Shown here: one piece after another, positions 7,428-15,044 of the stretch
How the letters are laid out: every line of letters begins with the position of its first letter
Position numbering within the stretch: the stretch's first letter is position 1
Source of the DNA: CAZJWR01 sp964549765
GTDB lineage: Bacteria > Zixibacteria > MSB-5A5 > GN15 > JAAZOE01
Direction: 5' to 3'
Length of the DNA: 18,575 bases
NCBI GenBank assembly: GCA_964549765.1
Contig: CAZJWR010000065.1
Location: forward strand, 1 to 18,575
The notes under the pieces: model-generated
The model's database searches: none
Seen by the model: the letters and a program-made list of their open reading frames with translations, nothing else
What the model was told of the DNA's origin: nothing
Translations under genes and position numbers: made by a program

Positions 7428-7835
7428 ATGGTATCATACACCGATTCGATGGACGGCATCACTGCGGATCGTCTCGCCGGTTTTTTCGACGGGTGGAAAA
7501 AGCCGCCGTCGCCGGAAACGCATTTGAAATTGCTTGAGGGCAGCCGGGCGGTCGTGCTGGCGGTGGATGAGGCCGACGGGAATGTCGTGGGATTCATCAC
7601 CGCCGTCGGAGATGGCATCTTGAGCGCCTACATACCATTACTCGAAGTACTCCCCGAGTACCGTGGTCAGGGGATCGGCAGCCAGCTGGTGCGACGGATG
7701 CTGGACAAATTGAAAAACCTGTATATGATCGACGTCACTTGTGATCCGGAAGTTCAGTCGTTTTATCTGCGGTTCGGCATGAAACGCAGCGTCGGCATGA
7801 TGATCCGCAACTACGACCGCCAATCAGCGACATAA
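7428..7835 (+). CDS. GNAT-family N-acetyltransferase
   Basis: A 135-residue acetyl-CoA-dependent acetyltransferase, cytoplasmic. Motif A, the acetyl-CoA pyrophosphate loop, is LEVLPEYRGQGIGSQLVRRM (72-91) with RGQGIG at 79-84. The preceding strand VVGFITAV (53-60) and the C-terminal DPEVQSFYLRFGM segment (106-118) complete the fold. GAAGGA lies about eight bases before the ATG. The arrangement resembles small GNAT proteins annotated by similarity only; whether the acceptor is a small amine, an antibiotic or a protein cannot be read from sequence. It stands as a single gene. Confidence 0.88.
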   Translation: MVSYTDSMDGITADRLAGFFDGWKKPPSPETHLKLLEGSRAVVLAVDEADGNVVGFITAVGDGILSAYIPLLEVLPEYRGQGIGSQLVRRMLDKLKNLYMIDVTCDPEVQSFYLRFGMKRSVGMMIRNYDRQSAT

Positions 7836-7937
7836 CAAGTCTCGGACGCGGAAGCCGACGCAGCATGATGCCGGTCGGGACCGGTATCCCGTCGAATGGA
7901 ATTACACCTATCGCCTGGGGTAAACGACGGGCAATTA

Positions 7938-7966
7938 TTGACCTTGACGGCGGTGACAGCTATATT
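7938..7966 (+). promoter_or_regulatory. Promoter of the metallophosphoesterase lipoprotein gene
   Basis: TTGACC (7938-7943) and TATATT (7961-7966) are separated by 17 bp, a strong sigma70-type match. The start codon lies at 8002, leaving a leader of about 30 nt with AAGGG (7992-7996) as the ribosome binding site. Confidence 0.6.
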
Positions 7967-8001
7967 TCGTCAAAGAATGCCATTTTCCGGGAAGGGATAT
8001 C

Positions 8002-9128
8002 ATGAAGAACCAATATCCGCTCATCTTGCCGTCATCATGCGATCGCTGTGCCATGTGGTTGTTTATATTTGTCTGGCTGTTCCTGCCCATTTCCGGTTGT
8101 TCCTCGGACAACGGAGATAATGTCATGCCGCCGGGAGCCGAGCCGCCGGTGATTACCTCGCCGTCGCAGGCCGAAGCCACAGGCGGCCTCTATTTCCGTT
8201 ATCGGGCGACGGCGACCGCTGTAGACAGCGAGATCGATTCGATCGTTTTCTCCGGATATCCTCATTGGCTGACTCCCGACTCCGACAGTATATTCGGCGT
8301 GCCCCCGGACGACCTCGAAGATACGACCTTCACGGTGGTCGCGTTCGACAAGAATCTGTCCGACACGCTGCCCGTAGCGGTGACCATGGTTCCGTGCATT
8401 CTCGTTTATGGCGATACTCGTACCGGGCATAGTGTACATCAGGCGCTGGTTGATTCAATGGTATTGCTGAAGCCGGCGGCCGTGTTTCATACCGGCGATC
8501 TCGTCAGTGACGGAACCGTCGCCGATCAATGGGCCACCTTCAACAGCATTACGTCGGCATTGCGGGCGGAATCCGATTATTTTCCGGCTCTGGGAAATCA
8601 TGAGCATCAATCGCCGCTTTTTTTCGACAATTTTGAGTTGCCCAACAACGAGCAATGGTATTCGGTTGAACGCAATAACACGCATTTCATCGTCCTCAAC
8701 AGCTGTGTCGATATGGGGCCGTCATCGGAGCAGTATCGCTGGCTGCTGGCCGACCTGGACAGCATCAATGCCGCGATCACATTCAGGGTAGTAGTCTTTC
8801 ATCAGCCGCTGCACAGCACCGGCCGCCACGGGGCGCGGACACTCTGGAACAGCTTCTGGCGCCAATTTTCGAACAACACAATATCGACGTAGTTTTCAAC
8901 GGGCATGATCACGATTATGAGCGGTCTTTGTGCGACGGCATATATTATATCGTAGCCGGCGGGGGCGGCGCGCCGTTGTACGACCAAACTGGATCCGATC
9001 CCTGCAGTCAATTATACCTCAAAACGCATCATTTCTGCAAATTGTCGATGCTTGGAAATCGGCTGGTCGTCAGAGCGTATGACCTGACCGGGGAAAAGAT
9101 CGACGAGTTTGAAATTCACGGCGACTGA
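8002..9128 (+). pseudogene. Calcineurin-like metallophosphoesterase lipoprotein, frameshifted
   Basis: The N-terminus has a signal peptide ending in the lipobox PISGC (Cys33), so the product would be a secreted lipoprotein. Residues about 47-130 look like an Ig/cadherin-type linker domain. The phosphoesterase domain follows: GDTRTG (Asp138), GDLVSDG (165-171), GNHE (198-201) and FHQP (266-269). The frame leaves the gene after Trp282 and stops at 8892. The -1 register instead reads EQLLAPIFEQHNIDVVF, then NGHDHDYERS with the last metal-binding histidines, to TGA at 9126-9128. A single missing base near 8847 (GGG to GG) explains it, giving RTLW-EQLL. Either the gene is freshly inactivated or the base is a sequencing error; without the GHDH motif the product would be inactive. 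Substrate unknown. Confidence 0.82.
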
Positions 9129-9156
9129 CACCAATATACTATGTGAAAAATAGAAC

Positions 9157-9185
9157 TTGTCCGGCACGGGTTTCGTTCTTATATT
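9157..9185 (+). promoter_or_regulatory. Promoter of the aminotransferase gene
   Basis: TTGTCC (9157-9162) and TATATT (9180-9185) with a 17-bp spacer form a good sigma70-type promoter. The leader of about 70 nt includes a small hairpin GCCGG/CCGGC (9202-9217) before the GGAGG ribosome binding site. Confidence 0.5.
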
Positions 9186-9261
9186 ACTGCGCTGAAGCGG
9201 TGCCGGAAATTACCGGCCGATGGGCAGCACACGATAATAGTTCTGACATCCGGAGGTGATT

Positions 9262-10560
9262 ATGAAAATAAACGATGCCAAAACGGCGCAGGACAAGACT
9301 ATGAATAAATTCGGATTTTCGAATCTCACCGACCAGGAGGTTTTCGGTTCGGAAGAGCGATACGGCGCTCATCATTATCAGCGGCTGAAAGCGGTTATCC
9401 GCAAGGCCGAGGGCGCCTGGCTTTATACTCAGGACGGACGGAAAATACTCGATTGTCTGGCCGCCTATTCGGCTGCCAACCAGGGGCATCATCATCCCAA
9501 AATCGTGGCCCGCGCGGTCGAGGCGCTACAGGGTCATTACGCCGGGGTGCTGTCCAACGTCGTCTATACCGACTTAATGGCGCTGTTCTATCGGAAGATT
9601 ACCGAATTGACGCCGCAATTGGGGCCCCGATTCGGGAATAAAGGAAACAAGGTTCTCCCCAAAAACGGCGGAGTCGAATCGGTGGAAACGGCCATCAAAT
9701 TGGCCCGGTACTATGGCTACAAGCATAAAGGCATACCCGATGGCAAACAGGAAATCATCGTTTTCAATAATAATTTCCACGGCCGGATGATCACCATCGT
9801 GTCGTTTTCCAGTTCCGAGAAGTATCGCGAAGGTTTCGGCCCGCTTACCCCGGGCTTTGTATCGGTGCCTTTCGGCGATGCCGAGGCGGTTAAAAAGGCG
9901 ATTACGCCCAATACCTGCGGCATTTTGGTCGAACCGATGCAGGGCGAGGGCGGCATGTATATCCCGCCCGACGGATTCCTGCGTGAACTCCGGCAGATCG
10001 CCGATGAAAACGACGTTTTGCTATTGTTCGACGAAATCCAGGTCGGTTTGGGCCGCACCGGCAAGATGTTCTGCATGGAGCACGAGGACGTCGTCCCCGA
10101 CGCCCTGATTCTGGGCAAGGCGATTTCGGGAGGTCTGGCCCCGTTGTCGGTCATGGTCACCAACGCCGAATTGATGGATATGGCTTTCGGTCCGGGATCG
10201 GACGGCTCCACCTTCGGCGGGTATCCTTTTGCCTGTGTATGCGGAATTGCGGCGCTGGAGGTTCTGGTTGAGGAAAAGCTGCCGGAGCGGGCCGCGCAGA
10301 TGGGCGAGATTCTGAAAAAGAAGATCATGGACGTGGCCGCACGTTCGAAGCATGTCAAGGAAGTGCGGGGGAGAGGCTTGTTTATCGGCGTCGAGGTCAA
10401 ATCGGGCGACGCCATGACTTTCTGCCGCAAGCTGCTCGACCTGAACATGCTGGCCAACGACAGCCATCACCATACTATCCGAATCAGCCCGCCGCTGATA
10501 ATCAACGAGGACGAGATGAATTACATCGTCGATCATCTCGAAAAAGTCCTGGTTGACTGA
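9262..10560 (+). CDS. rocD: Class III aminotransferase, probable ornithine aminotransferase
   Basis: A 432-residue PLP-dependent enzyme that probably moves the delta-amino group of ornithine to 2-oxoglutarate, giving glutamate semialdehyde and glutamate. GAHHY then AAYSAANQGHHHPK matches the ornithine aminotransferase pattern (GAHNY, SAYSAVNQGHCHPK in known enzymes), including both substrate-pocket tyrosines. FDEIQVGLGRTGKM carries the PLP aspartate (Asp257), and GKAISGG holds the Schiff-base lysine (Lys286). GSTFGGYPFAC and VKEVRGRGLF also fit. ATG at 9262 is chosen because GGAGG lies five bases upstream; GTG 9256 overlaps that site. It appears monocistronic with its own promoter and terminator. 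Another omega-amino acid substrate remains possible. Confidence 0.8.
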   Translation: MKINDAKTAQDKTMNKFGFSNLTDQEVFGSEERYGAHHYQRLKAVIRKAEGAWLYTQDGRKILDCLAAYSAANQGHHHPKIVARAVEALQGHYAGVLSNVVYTDLMALFYRKITELTPQLGPRFGNKGNKVLPKNGGVESVETAIKLARYYGYKHKGIPDGKQEIIVFNNNFHGRMITIVSFSSSEKYREGFGPLTPGFVSVPFGDAEAVKKAITPNTCGILVEPMQGEGGMYIPPDGFLRELRQIADENDVLLLFDEIQVGLGRTGKMFCMEHEDVVPDALILGKAISGGLAPLSVMVTNAELMDMAFGPGSDGSTFGGYPFACVCGIAALEVLVEEKLPERAAQMGEILKKKIMDVAARSKHVKEVRGRGLFIGVEVKSGDAMTFCRKLLDLNMLANDSHHHTIRISPPLIINEDEMNYIVDHLEKVLVD

Positions 10561-10585
10561 GCCCGATACGGAAGTACGAAGAATC

Positions 10586-10614
10586 AGCCCGCCCTAACCG
10601 GCGGGCTTTTTATT
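10586..10614 (+). terminator. Rho-independent terminator after the aminotransferase gene
   Basis: AGCCCGCC (10586-10593) and GGCGGGCT (10600-10607) pair perfectly over 8 bp with a 6-nt loop, followed by TTTTTATTT. It separates the aminotransferase from the downstream cassette array. Confidence 0.9.
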
Positions 10615-10708
10615 TGCAGGCCATGGCCTTACGACTTTGCCGAATGGGGTTTTCATGTTGACTGGTTCGAAACTCCGACGTTCAGTATAACCATGAAAAA
10701 TATTTGGC

Positions 10709-10737
10709 TTGACTTGACCTTTGCGCGGGCATAAATT
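10709..10737 (+). promoter_or_regulatory. Candidate promoter of the four-gene cassette array
   Basis: TTGACT (10709-10714), 17-bp spacer, TAAATT (10732-10737). It predicts a leader of about 155 nt before the start at 10902. This is the only reasonable promoter I see ahead of the array, and the genes behind it are tightly packed, so it may drive all of them. Confidence 0.45.
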
Positions 10738-10901
10738 GATACCTTAATTTTGCAAGCGGTGGACGGCCGGCGGCGATGATGGACAATCGCTTACGCTTGA
10801 ACAAATTCCCCACGTGGGTCGTCTTACGAAAGATACCGGCTGGACCGAGACAGCCGTCGCGATACTTCCGGCCACCGAGACCGAAACAACAAGGAATCGT
10901 T

Positions 10902-12152
10902 ATGATCAAACGATTGACGTTCTTATGTTTAGTCGGCGTTGCGATACTTGCCTTCTGGATCACCCCCGCACAGGTTACGGCTCAGGAAAGCGCTCCCGGC
11001 GACACCGCCGCGGCGGCGCCCACCTATGATTCGGCCTTTATCGCAGCCCATACCCCCCAGCCGCCGTTCAATATCGTCGCCAAAGACGCTCCCAATGATG
11101 CCGGAGGGGCGATCAACTTGACCTGGGACCTGTCGCCAGACGATTACAAGAGCGGCGAGGTCAAAGAATACATAATTTTGCGCGGTACCTCGGCCAGCGG
11201 CCAGTTCGATACGCTGGGCAACGCCACCCAGGGGGTCAGCAGTTTCACCGACAACCAGGCTGAACCGGGCGAGAAATTTTATTACAAAGTGGCCGCCCTC
11301 AATTATGAGAAGGTCGATTATAAGTACCTATGGTATGCGGACGGCGAATCGGTTGTAGTGGGGCCGGTTTCATCAAGCGCTCAATGGTTCAACAAGGGCC
11401 GCTTCTGGGTGTTTATCTCGATCCTCTTTGTCTGCGCCGCCATCATCTATTTTATCTTAGGAGCCAAATCGGGCAAGACGTTCTATATCCGCAAAATCGC
11501 CGGTATCGACGAGGTCGAGAATGCCGTCGGACGGGCCACCGAGATGGGAAAAACGATTTACTACGTTCCCGGGATCAACGACATGGACGACGTCCAGACG
11601 CTGGCAAGTATGTCGATTCTTGGCCGCGTCTCGGTTATCGCGGCCCAGAACGATACCCGTATCGATGTTCCGGTATCCCGTTCACTGGTAATGGTCACCG
11701 CCCGAGAGATCGTCAAGGAAGCATACAGCAAGGTCGGACGGCCGGATTCGTTCCAGGATGAGCAGGTCCGCTACCTGACAGACGACCAGTTCGGCTATGC
11801 CGCGGCGATCGACGGGCTTTTCGTGCGCGAGAAGCCGGCCACGGTTTTCCTGATCGGCGCCTTTTTCGCCGAATCGCTGATCATGGCCGAAACCGGCAAC
11901 AGCATCGGCGCGATCCAGATCGCCGGGACGGCCATGCCGGCCCAGCTGCCATTCTTCGTGGCGGCATGCGATTACACTCTCATAGGCGAGGAGCTGTTTG
12001 CTGCGTCGGCCTATTTATCACGCGAACCGAAACTACTGGGATCGCTTAAGGGCCAGGATATGGGTAAGGCCCTGTTTTTGATCGCCATCGTGGTGGGAAT
12101 TATTCTCCAGATTTTCGGCGTGGACTTTTGGCGCCTCTTCGTGGTGCGTTAA
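10902..12152 (+). CDS. Cassette 1 protein A: FN3 domain plus membrane DUF6754-like domain
   Basis: 416 residues. MIKRLTFLCLVGVAILAFWI begins a signal peptide likely cleaved near AQVTAQ. A fibronectin type III-like domain (about 45-145; NLTWDLSPDD, YYKVAALN) follows. A TM segment at 168-188 is next, then a basic turn and a cytoplasmic domain of about 200 residues that I match from memory to DUF6754. Another TM segment lies at about 391-410. Conserved stretches include GRATEMGK, ILGRV, GRPD, FFVAACDYTLIGEEL and AASAYLSREPKLLG. The start is set by the signal peptide and AAGGA (10891-10895); the frame is open back to 10776 but that extension is not signal-like. The topology puts FN3 outside and the conserved domain inside, as for an envelope-spanning complex. 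Function unknown. Confidence 0.85.
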   Translation: MIKRLTFLCLVGVAILAFWITPAQVTAQESAPGDTAAAAPTYDSAFIAAHTPQPPFNIVAKDAPNDAGGAINLTWDLSPDDYKSGEVKEYIILRGTSASGQFDTLGNATQGVSSFTDNQAEPGEKFYYKVAALNYEKVDYKYLWYADGESVVVGPVSSSAQWFNKGRFWVFISILFVCAAIIYFILGAKSGKTFYIRKIAGIDEVENAVGRATEMGKTIYYVPGINDMDDVQTLASMSILGRVSVIAAQNDTRIDVPVSRSLVMVTAREIVKEAYSKVGRPDSFQDEQVRYLTDDQFGYAAAIDGLFVREKPATVFLIGAFFAESLIMAETGNSIGAIQIAGTAMPAQLPFFVAACDYTLIGEELFAASAYLSREPKLLGSLKGQDMGKALFLIAIVVGIILQIFGVDFWRLFVVR

Positions 12153-12168
12153 ACCAAAGGACTTTTAA

Positions 12169-12846
12169 ATGAGACGTGAAATTCCAATAGCGATCACCTT
12201 CATCGTCGGGGTTGTGTTTGCCCTCGCGTACTTCATTCCCCACAGGCCGTTCGGCGCCTTTGAGGCGCAGTTTGGCGACTGGTTCGGGATTATCGGAGCG
12301 TTCGCGATCTGGCTGGGGGCGCTGAACCTGATGAAAATATCGTTTATCAAAGTCTTCCGGAAGCGGCCGGACTTTCCCTTTGCGCTGATTATCATCATCT
12401 CCTTCCTGGTGATGGTCTTTTTCGGGTTTTACGAGGGGTATAAGGGCCTGTTCGCAACGCCTCAGTTTTCGTACCGCGATCCCGGCACCGGATTTGACTG
12501 GATGTACAAGTGGGTGTATTCGGCTCTGTCGGCGACGATGTTCGCCCTGCTGGCTTTCTTCGTCGCATCAGCTTCGTACCGCGCTTTCCGGGCCCGCAAT
12601 CTCGAAGCCACCCTGCTTCTCGTGGCCGCCTTTTTCGTGATGCTCGGACGGGTGCCGGTGGGCGATCTCCTGACCGATTGGATTTTGCCGACGGGGTACA
12701 CAATGTCCAGCTGGGCCGACTGGATCATGTCCGTACCCAACACGGCGGGGCAGAGGGCGATTATGATCGGCATTGCACTGGGGCTGGTCTCGACGTCCCT
12801 GCGGATCATACTGGGACTGGAACGCACCTACCTGGGAGGTGACTGA
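12169..12846 (+). CDS. Cassette 1 protein B: polytopic membrane protein
   Basis: 225 residues with about six predicted TM segments (6-23, 39-57, 71-88, 117-136, 146-160, 196-214). I do not recognise the family. Residues shared with the B protein of cassette 2 mark its core: LLAFF(V/I)ASA, then RAFRAR (139-143 region), and a C-terminal block beginning VPN, with RAI, IGI, LG and GLERTYLG. The start at 12169 follows AAGGA by eight bases and lies 16 nt after gene A. The stop overlaps gene C as TGATG, which suggests coupled translation. No catalytic or transport motif is visible; it is probably an integral subunit of the complex formed with A, C and D. Confidence 0.8.
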   Translation: MRREIPIAITFIVGVVFALAYFIPHRPFGAFEAQFGDWFGIIGAFAIWLGALNLMKISFIKVFRKRPDFPFALIIIISFLVMVFFGFYEGYKGLFATPQFSYRDPGTGFDWMYKWVYSALSATMFALLAFFVASASYRAFRARNLEATLLLVAAFFVMLGRVPVGDLLTDWILPTGYTMSSWADWIMSVPNTAGQRAIMIGIALGLVSTSLRIILGLERTYLGGD

Positions 12847-13829
12847 TGAAAGCCGGGGAAATGATCGCCACAGCGATTATTATCGTTGTGCTGCTTGTCT
12901 GCAAGTTTCTCTTGCCGAAACCGATACAGCTATCGCCGGGACTTTCCGGCTTGGTTACCGTCCTTTTGGGGCTTTGCTTCGTCTATATCTTTTATCTGAC
13001 CATGAAGGACCGTCCGGTGGAACGGCGGATCGTTTTTCTGTTCGTCGGCATCGCCCTGGTGGTTCCATTTTTCATGCAGTTCGAGCTTCCGCTGCCGATC
13101 TCGCCGGAGGTGGAGAAAGCTTACGATCAGATGGCCAAATTGCAGCCGGGCGCCAAGGTCTTGGTGTCATTCGATTATGATCCGCCGTCGGCGCCGGAAT
13201 TACAGCCTGTTGCCGTGGCGTTTATGAAATATGCGTTTGCGCATGACCTTAGGGTCATCATCATGGGCCTTTGGCCGCAGGGACCGCAGCAGGCCGAGCA
13301 GGCCATCCAATCGGCCTTTGATGCCGAACCCAAGCTTCGGGATCAAGTCAAATACGGCGTCGATTACGTCAATCTTGGTTTTCAATCGGGTAATGAATTC
13401 GTCATTCTGCGCATGGGCGAGGGTTTTAAAACACAATTTCCGACGGATATCAATTATACTCCGTACGACTCGATTCCCCTTCTGAAAAACGTCCGCAATT
13501 TTTCCAATATCGACTGGGCCCTTAATCTTTCGGCGGGCAAACCGGGTACCGTGGAATGGGTGCAGATCGCGGTCGACCGCTACAACCTGCACTTGAGCGC
13601 AGCCAATACGGCCGTACAGGCGCCGATGGCGTATCCCTATTTGCAGGCCGGGCAGTTGCTGGGGTTGATGGGCGGTATGTCGGGAGCGGCTCAATTCGAG
13701 AAGAAGACGGGTTATTTCGGCAAAGCGACGACCTATCTGCTTTCGCAGACATTCGCCCACGTGGCAGTGGTCCTGTTCATCATCATCGGCAATGTCGCCT
13801 TCTTCCGGTCAAGAAAGGAGAGTAAGTAA
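12846..13829 (+). CDS. Cassette 1 protein C: membrane-anchored extracytoplasmic domain protein
   Basis: 327 residues. Three N-terminal TM segments (about 7-23, 33-51, 62-79) are separated by a basic loop MKDRPVERR that should face the cytoplasm. A domain of about 220 residues (80-300) is then placed outside, and a C-terminal TM (304-320) ends in SRKESK, inside. The domain starts PISPEVEKAYDQ, and VLVSFDYDPPS (105-115) may be a Rossmann-like strand and loop. It has a conserved block YPYLQAGQLLGLMGGMSGAA shared with cassette 2. A GGGAGG-type ribosome binding site lies in the end of gene B. I know of no named family. The inferred role is the external part of the same complex. Confidence 0.8.
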   Translation: MKAGEMIATAIIIVVLLVCKFLLPKPIQLSPGLSGLVTVLLGLCFVYIFYLTMKDRPVERRIVFLFVGIALVVPFFMQFELPLPISPEVEKAYDQMAKLQPGAKVLVSFDYDPPSAPELQPVAVAFMKYAFAHDLRVIIMGLWPQGPQQAEQAIQSAFDAEPKLRDQVKYGVDYVNLGFQSGNEFVILRMGEGFKTQFPTDINYTPYDSIPLLKNVRNFSNIDWALNLSAGKPGTVEWVQIAVDRYNLHLSAANTAVQAPMAYPYLQAGQLLGLMGGMSGAAQFEKKTGYFGKATTYLLSQTFAHVAVVLFIIIGNVAFFRSRKESK

Positions 13830-14458
13830 TGGAAACGTTCGGAATCTGGCTGGCGGCCCTCTTGACCATTGGTATTATCTCCTTTCTATACAAGGACAAC
13901 GTCCTATATAAAGCGTGTGAAGCGATCTTCGTCGGCGTCTCGGCGGGATACTGGTTTGTCACCTACTACTGGGACAACCTGTATCGCAAATTCTATCTCG
14001 GCATAAACGACACCTCCAATCCCGAACGCTACTTTCTGTGGATCGCGTTCTTTCTCGGCGTGTTGATGCTGACCCGCCTCTTCGAAAAGATCGGCTGGCT
14101 GTCGCGCTGGCCGCTGGCGTTCGTCGTCGGCGCCACCGCCGGTCTGTACATGATGATTTATTTTGTGAGCAACGCCTTCGTTCAGGTCGGAGCCACGATC
14201 AAGCCGCCGCCGGGATTCGGTACCTGGCAGTCGTATATAACGTATGGACTTATTGCTTTGGGGACATTCTGCGGGCTGGTCTACTTTTTCTTTTCAAAGG
14301 AGCACAAAGGTGCCTTCGGCGTCGCCGCCAAATTGGGGATATGGTTTCTGATGGTAACTTTCGGCGCGTCGTTCGGCTATACGGTCATGAGCCGTATGTC
14401 ACTTATGCTGGGAAGGCTCGATTTCTTGTTCGGGACATGGCTTGGAATGATTAAATGA
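13829..14458 (+). CDS. Cassette 1 protein D: polytopic membrane protein
   Basis: 209 residues, about six TM segments (5-20, 29-47, 68-84, 94-117, 135-155, 165-185). Family not recognised. Shared with the cassette 2 homologue are FLY(K/R)DN near residue 20, FVGVSAGY (34-41), YFFFS..HKG(A/S)FG (152-164) and the C-terminal FGASFGYTVM (178-187). The start ATG overlaps the TAA of gene C (TAATG) and follows AAAGGAG. The stop overlaps the ATG of the next, chimeric ORF as ATGA. The glycine-rich last helix is the most conserved part and recurs in the chimera. Probably a membrane subunit acting with A, B and C. Confidence 0.8.
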   Translation: METFGIWLAALLTIGIISFLYKDNVLYKACEAIFVGVSAGYWFVTYYWDNLYRKFYLGINDTSNPERYFLWIAFFLGVLMLTRLFEKIGWLSRWPLAFVVGATAGLYMMIYFVSNAFVQVGATIKPPPGFGTWQSYITYGLIALGTFCGLVYFFFSKEHKGAFGVAAKLGIWFLMVTFGASFGYTVMSRMSLMLGRLDFLFGTWLGMIK

Positions 14459-14991
14459 TACGTGACCGATCCCTACCGCTCTGCATCCCATCCCTCACGC
14501 TGTCTTTGACCGCCCCTGCTGCCGGTCAGAGCGTGGATGGGGACGCCTCAGAGCCGGTATCGGCCGATACTGTCAAGCCCCCCACCGATGTCACCGTGGC
14601 AAATCACAAGTACGATAGCGGTGGTCCCACCGACGTTTCCTGGCACTCTTCGCCCGATGATATTGCGGGAATCCTCGGGTATATCATCTCCCGCGCCCGG
14701 GAGGCCTGCGCCGCGGCAGGGCGGCCTGACGCCTACAACGAGGATACCGTCCATTATGTGACCGACGAGCAGTTTGGCTACGTGGCGGCCGTCAACGGTA
14801 TTACGGTGCGCGAGAGGCCGGCCACATGTCTCTATCTCGGAGCATTTTTCGCGGCGTCGCGCTTCGGGATATGGGTTTTGATGGTCACCTTCGGAGCCTC
14901 GTTCGGCTATACCGTCATGGGGCGCGTATCGCTGCCGGTGGGAAGACTGACGTTTTTGGTTGACGAGTGGCTGGGACTTTTATCAAGATAG
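14455..14991 (+). pseudogene. Chimeric ORF: third cassette collapsed to A'-A'-D' in frame
   Basis: 178 codons without a stop, assembled from three cassette parts. Residues 1-25 resemble a signal peptide (ends APAAGQ). Residues 42-81 match the start of the FN3 domain of protein A (KPPTDV, WHSSPDD, GYIISRA). Residues 82-133 match the middle of A's cytoplasmic domain (GRPDAYNED, DEQFGYVAAVNG, RERPAT, LYLGAFFA). Residues 137-178 match the end of protein D (FGIWVLMVTFGASFGYTVM, then GRLTFL and EWLGL). The first TM of A, most of its cytoplasmic domain, and all of B', C' and most of D' are missing. Both joints, near 14689-14703 and 14848-14865, keep the frame. It overlaps gene D by ATGA but has a weak ribosome binding site. 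Either a decaying remnant or a new fusion protein with one TM helix. Confidence 0.78.
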
Positions 14992-15044
14992 GAATGGCAA
15001 GGACGAGATTTATCGAATTCACATATCAGACTGGTGGAGCGAGC

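Noticed and set aside
10776..10901. In-frame upstream extension of cassette 1 protein A by 42 codons
   Set aside because: It would bury the signal peptide behind a basic, proline-rich stretch; AAGGA six bases before ATG 10902 gives a better start.
14958..14990. TTGACG plus TATCAA as a promoter for the second cassette
   Set aside because: The spacer is only 15 bp and the site lies within the chimeric ORF; at 17 bp no acceptable -10 exists.
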